The position numbers were made by a program, and so were the translations under genes. DNA of 64,000 bases from Massilia forsythiae (GTDB lineage: Bacteria > Pseudomonadota > Gammaproteobacteria > Burkholderiales > Burkholderiaceae_D): the NCBI RefSeq assembly GCF_012849555.1, contig NZ_CP051685.1, positions 5,270,001-5,334,000 on the forward strand. Reading direction: 5' to 3'. Every line of letters starts with the position of its first letter. Position 1 is the stretch's first letter. This document shows, piece after piece, positions 59,301 to 64,000 of this stretch. Under the pieces are notes generated by a model, which was not told where the DNA came from, did not search any database, and saw only the letters and a program-made list of their open reading frames with translations.

Positions 59301-60155
59301 ATGGAAAAACTGATTGCCGAACTGGCGCGCCTGTATCTGGCGACGGACGTGGATGGGGCAGGCGTGCCGGCATCGCTGGCAGGCCGCCTGCGCGGGGAAG
59401 ATGCCCAGCCGCTGGCATTGTCGTACGGCGGCCTGACGCGCGCCATCGTCATCGCCTTCGACGAGCGCGGCAAGGACGAGGAAAGCCAGCCTTGGCCGCG
59501 CCTGTGCGCGCTCGCCAACGCGCTGCAGGCGGATCTCGGCCTGCCGGCGCCAGCGGTGAGCATCGCCGGCGACCACGGCTACCGCCTGTGGCTGTCGCTG
59601 GCGGCGCCCGTGCCGCTGGCGCAGGCGCAAGCCTTCGTCGACCTGCTGCGCCGGGCTTATCCGGAGATGGACCGCGCCGGCGCCGCGGCCGACGCGCCGG
59701 TGGCGCTGCCGCCCTGCCTGCATCCGGCCAGCGGGAAATGGGCCGCCTTCATCCATCCGGGCATGGGCGCGGCGTTCGCCGACGAGGCGGGGCTGGACAT
59801 GGCGCCGCCGTCCGCCGGCCAGGCCGCGCTGCTGGAAGGCCTGGAAAGCATCGGCGCGGCCGCGTTCGCCCGGGCGCTGGCCGTGCTGCGCCAGGCGCAC
59901 GGCGTGCCCGCCGCAACGGAAGGCCCACTTGCCGCGACGACAGTTGCAGCTCCGGCAGCGCCGGGCGCCGCATCGGGTATGCCGGCGGTGGATGCCGCAG
60001 CGGCGGCGCACCCGGCTTATGCTGGCCGTACAGCAGCACCATCCACCGACGTGCCGGAAGGCTTGCTGCTGAAGGATGCGACACTGGAAGACATCGTGCG
60101 TTGCCTGCATGCCAAGAACATCGAACCGACTTTCCGCCATCTGCTGCCGGGTTGA
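59301..60155 (+). CDS. unknown protein with a pattern like an inactivated archaeo-eukaryotic primase domain
   Basis: 284 residues, no signal peptide. No family was recognised with certainty. The order of conserved-looking stretches resembles the AEP primase fold. AIVIAFDERG (46-57) stands where primases have a beta strand with DxD. VSIAGDHGYRLWLSL (86-100) is where they have an SGRGxHxW motif. LPPCLHPASGKWAAFI (136-151) resembles the HPxTGR motif. SAGQAALLEGLESI (171-184) sits where a Gln-containing helix follows. The second catalytic Asp and the motif-II His are missing, so catalysis is unlikely. Residues 205-250 are Ala/Pro-rich, then a short conserved-looking end (LEDIVRCLHAKNIEPTFRHLL). 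The link is inference from pattern only. Confidence 0.6.
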   Translation: MEKLIAELARLYLATDVDGAGVPASLAGRLRGEDAQPLALSYGGLTRAIVIAFDERGKDEESQPWPRLCALANALQADLGLPAPAVSIAGDHGYRLWLSLAAPVPLAQAQAFVDLLRRAYPEMDRAGAAADAPVALPPCLHPASGKWAAFIHPGMGAAFADEAGLDMAPPSAGQAALLEGLESIGAAAFARALAVLRQAHGVPAATEGPLAATTVAAPAAPGAASGMPAVDAAAAAHPAYAGRTAAPSTDVPEGLLLKDATLEDIVRCLHAKNIEPTFRHLLPG

Positions 60156-60673
60156 CGGCTTGGCGCCAGCCCTCGGCCGGAAGCAACTCGAATGCGTCGA
60201 AAGTTCGAGGTGCTCGTGACGTAACGATGCTTGGTGCCGAGCCTGGGTCTCCGCCAAGGCGCATTGCTGTCCAAGATAGTATTGCTGGCTTAAAAACCGT
60301 CGTTCCAGGCACTGCCTGAAACGACTCCCCGCGAAGGCGGGGACCCATGCTGTATATCCAAAGTTGGGATTTTGGAAGCACTTTCGCTTCTTCTGAAATA
60401 CCAAATTTTCTAGCTCAGTATGGAGGGGATAATGCCAGTGGCATTATCCCCGCCTTCGCGGGGAGTCGTTCTCGGCAGTGCCGGGAACGACGAGCTGTTG
60501 GCTAAGAATGATTTAGCGTGACTGCTAGGAACAAAACTCACTTAAAGCAGAGCTAACGCTTATTTTGGACAGCAGTGCGCCAAGGCGGCCGGCCAGGTCG
60601 GGGACGACGAGGTACCGGCTGCGAAAACGCTCGAACGGCGTGCTCGAACGGCGCCATTTAGGCTTGCACGAGC
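60156..60673. other. convergent intergenic region filled by a MITE-like element
   Basis: 518 bp between the primase-like gene and prolyl oligopeptidase. Most is the element at 60261-60578 with flanking half-palindromes. The remainder holds no recognisable gene. Confidence 0.7.
60261..60578. mobile_element. MITE-like element, copy 3 (318 bp) with 8-bp target duplication
   Basis: The terminal inverted repeats are GCATTGCTGTCCAAGATAG on the left and the inverse of GCACTGCTGTCCAAAATAA on the right. The flanks carry a perfect direct repeat GCCAAGGC (60253-60260 and 60579-60586), expected of a transposition target duplication. The left flank GGGTCTCCGCC and right flank GGGGACGACG are the two halves of the paired-palindrome repeat, so the element split one. 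The interior contains its own pair of arms and a nested 27-bp palindrome (60425-60451). No open frame is present. Confidence 0.82.
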
Positions 60674-62869
<2,196 letters not shown>

Positions 62870-62984
62870 GTTGATGGTCCTGGACGGTTGTCGGCTCATG
62901 CCGTGGGGCATGATAGCGCGAATTGTCCAGATGATAAATGTCCGCCGGGAAGCAATTCGAGCGCCGCCGGCGCCGGGCGCTCCT

Positions 62985-64000
62985 TCAGGCGGCGCGCCGC
63001 TCCGGGTGTTCGGCGCCGTGCGCGCGGCGCCACTGGCGCTGCAGGTCGTGCGCGCTGTCGATCTGCTGCGGCGACAGGCGGCGCGCCACGATCGCCTTGT
63101 TGGCGCCGGCGGCCGGGTCGCCGGCATCGGCCGCCAGCAGCATCCACATGTAGGAACGCACGCTGTCGCGCGCCACGCCGCGCCCGCTGTTGTACATGCC
63201 GCCCAGGTTGTACTGGGCCAGCGCATGGCCCTGCTCTGCCGCCATGCGGTACCAGTGCACCGCCAGCGCGTCGTTGCGGCGCACGCCCTGGCCGTTGGCG
63301 TACAGCACGCCGAGGTTGTTCTGGGCGCTGGCGTCGCCCTGCTCGGCCGCGCGCCGGTACCACTCGGCAGCCTGGGCCGCGTCGCGGCGCACACCCTGGC
63401 CGTTGGCATGGATCACGCCGAGGGTGAACTGGGCATTGGCTGCGCCCTGCTCGGCGGCGCGCCGGTACCAGTACAGGGCGCGCTGCGGGTCGGCCGCCAC
63501 CCCGCGGCCGTGGGCGTACATGTTGGCGAGGCAGTACTGGGCCGGCGCATGGTCCTGGTGCGCCGCGCGCGCGTACCAGGACAGCGCGCGCGCCTGGTCG
63601 GTCGCGCCGGCGCGGCCTTCGGGGCCGCCGGCCAGCAGCCGGCCCAGGCTGAACTGGGCTTCGGCGTCGCCCTGGCGCGCGGCGCGATGCAGCAATACAT
63701 AGGCTGAATGCGAAGCCGACTGCGAAGCAGAATGAGAGGCCGCATGCGCAGCGGTGCCGGATGTGGCACGCGCGGCGGGCGACGCCGGTCCCGCCGTGCG
63801 CCGCGCAGCGGTGCGGCCGGCGCGCCGGTCGCGTTCCAGGCAGGACAGGCCGAGCAGGCGCTGCGCCGGCGCATGGCCGCGTCCGGCGGCGCGCCGGAAC
63901 CAGTACAGCGCCTCGCGCTCGCTGCCGGCCACGCCCTGGCCGCGCCGGTACATCAGGCCGAGCTCGACCTCGGCCGCCGCATCCTCGAGCAGCGCGGCCT
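62985..64000 (-). CDS. Sel1-like repeat protein, N-terminus beyond the right edge
   Basis: At least 338 residues; the reading frame is open to the window end (EVELGLMYRRGQGV continues the repeat pattern upstream of an internal Met), so the true start is outside. At least six Sel1-type TPR units are visible, with the consensus AQxxLGxxYxxGxGVxxDxxxAxxWYRRAAEQG. A low-complexity Ser/His/Ala segment (about 50 residues, AAHAASHSASQSAS) interrupts the series after the first visible unit. Such proteins are scaffolds for protein contacts, often at the envelope. The C-terminal segment after SPQQIDSAHDLQRQW is charged and non-repetitive. Confidence 0.88.
   Translation of the reverse strand, partial: AALLEDAAAEVELGLMYRRGQGVAGSEREALYWFRRAAGRGHAPAQRLLGLSCLERDRRAGRTAARRTAGPASPAARATSGTAAHAASHSASQSASHSAYVLLHRAARQGDAEAQFSLGRLLAGGPEGRAGATDQARALSWYARAAHQDHAPAQYCLANMYAHGRGVAADPQRALYWYRRAAEQGAANAQFTLGVIHANGQGVRRDAAQAAEWYRRAAEQGDASAQNNLGVLYANGQGVRRNDALAVHWYRMAAEQGHALAQYNLGGMYNSGRGVARDSVRSYMWMLLAADAGDPAAGANKAIVARRLSPQQIDSAHDLQRQWRRAHGAEHPERRAA

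Overview
The window is one stretch of a high-GC betaproteobacterial chromosome, most likely from the Oxalobacteraceae (Massilia/Telluria-like). This rests on gene order and families seen here, not on a database search: trigger factor-clpP-clpX-lon-HU-ppiD in that order, selO-msrB-yciB-bolA-parvulin, hopanoid genes hpnC-hpnD-hpnE, a PEP-CTERM-anchored protein and thrC-moeA-moaD. Almost all content is housekeeping. No prophage, full insertion sequence, CRISPR array or plasmid gene was seen. Very long open frames lie antisense to real genes because of the GC-rich codon usage, and these were discarded.

Layout. 1-3500: end of selO, msrB, yciB, bolA and two tandem secreted parvulins. 3595-6420: a frameshifted secreted GDSL esterase and an intradiol-dioxygenase-like lipoprotein. 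6731-19790: purL, a receiver-TPR protein, 5-oxoprolinase, nnr, an unknown protein and a small outer-membrane barrel. 20105-22510: a LolD-type ATPase divergent from tesA-mnmH. 22731-32225: the protein-quality-control block on the minus strand (tRNA-Leu, tig, clpP, clpX, lon, HU, two tRNA-Asp, ppiD). 32480-37326: an RND efflux pair. 37553-42871: hpnCDE, then a small-peptide/HAAS/GIN-domain module. 42876-48833: a metallo-hydrolase, a PEP-CTERM protein, a flavoprotein, a three-gene membrane protein/XRE/hydrolase operon and an Lrp regulator. 49346-58538: an orphan TRAP-type binding protein, then threonine and serine metabolism (thrC with moeA-moaD, sdaA, threonine dehydrogenase plus kbl with a divergent XRE-cupin regulator). 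58649-64000: DUF3016, a primase-fold-like unknown, prolyl oligopeptidase and a Sel1-repeat protein running off the end.

The most unusual signals are non-coding. (1) Each of two tRNA-Asp genes is followed by a unit of about 117 nt that ends in an exact copy of the last 21 nt of the tRNA. The two units differ, but the differences fall in paired positions of two hairpins, with six compensatory base pairs. This suggests a selected RNA structure resembling, but not identical to, the rtT repeats of E. coli tyrT. (2) A 290-320 bp MITE-like element with about 20-bp terminal inverted repeats occurs in two complete copies and one truncated copy. One copy has an 8-bp target duplication, and all copies sit at the centre of a second, BIME-like palindrome family that has seven loci here. 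(3) A 284-residue protein carries a pattern like an archaeo-eukaryotic primase domain whose catalytic residues are lost. (4) Other oddities are a phosphomimetic Glu at the phosphoacceptor site of a receiver, a Lys-rich histone-like tail on an efflux adaptor, and a palindromic operator in front of a membrane protein/XRE/hydrolase operon.
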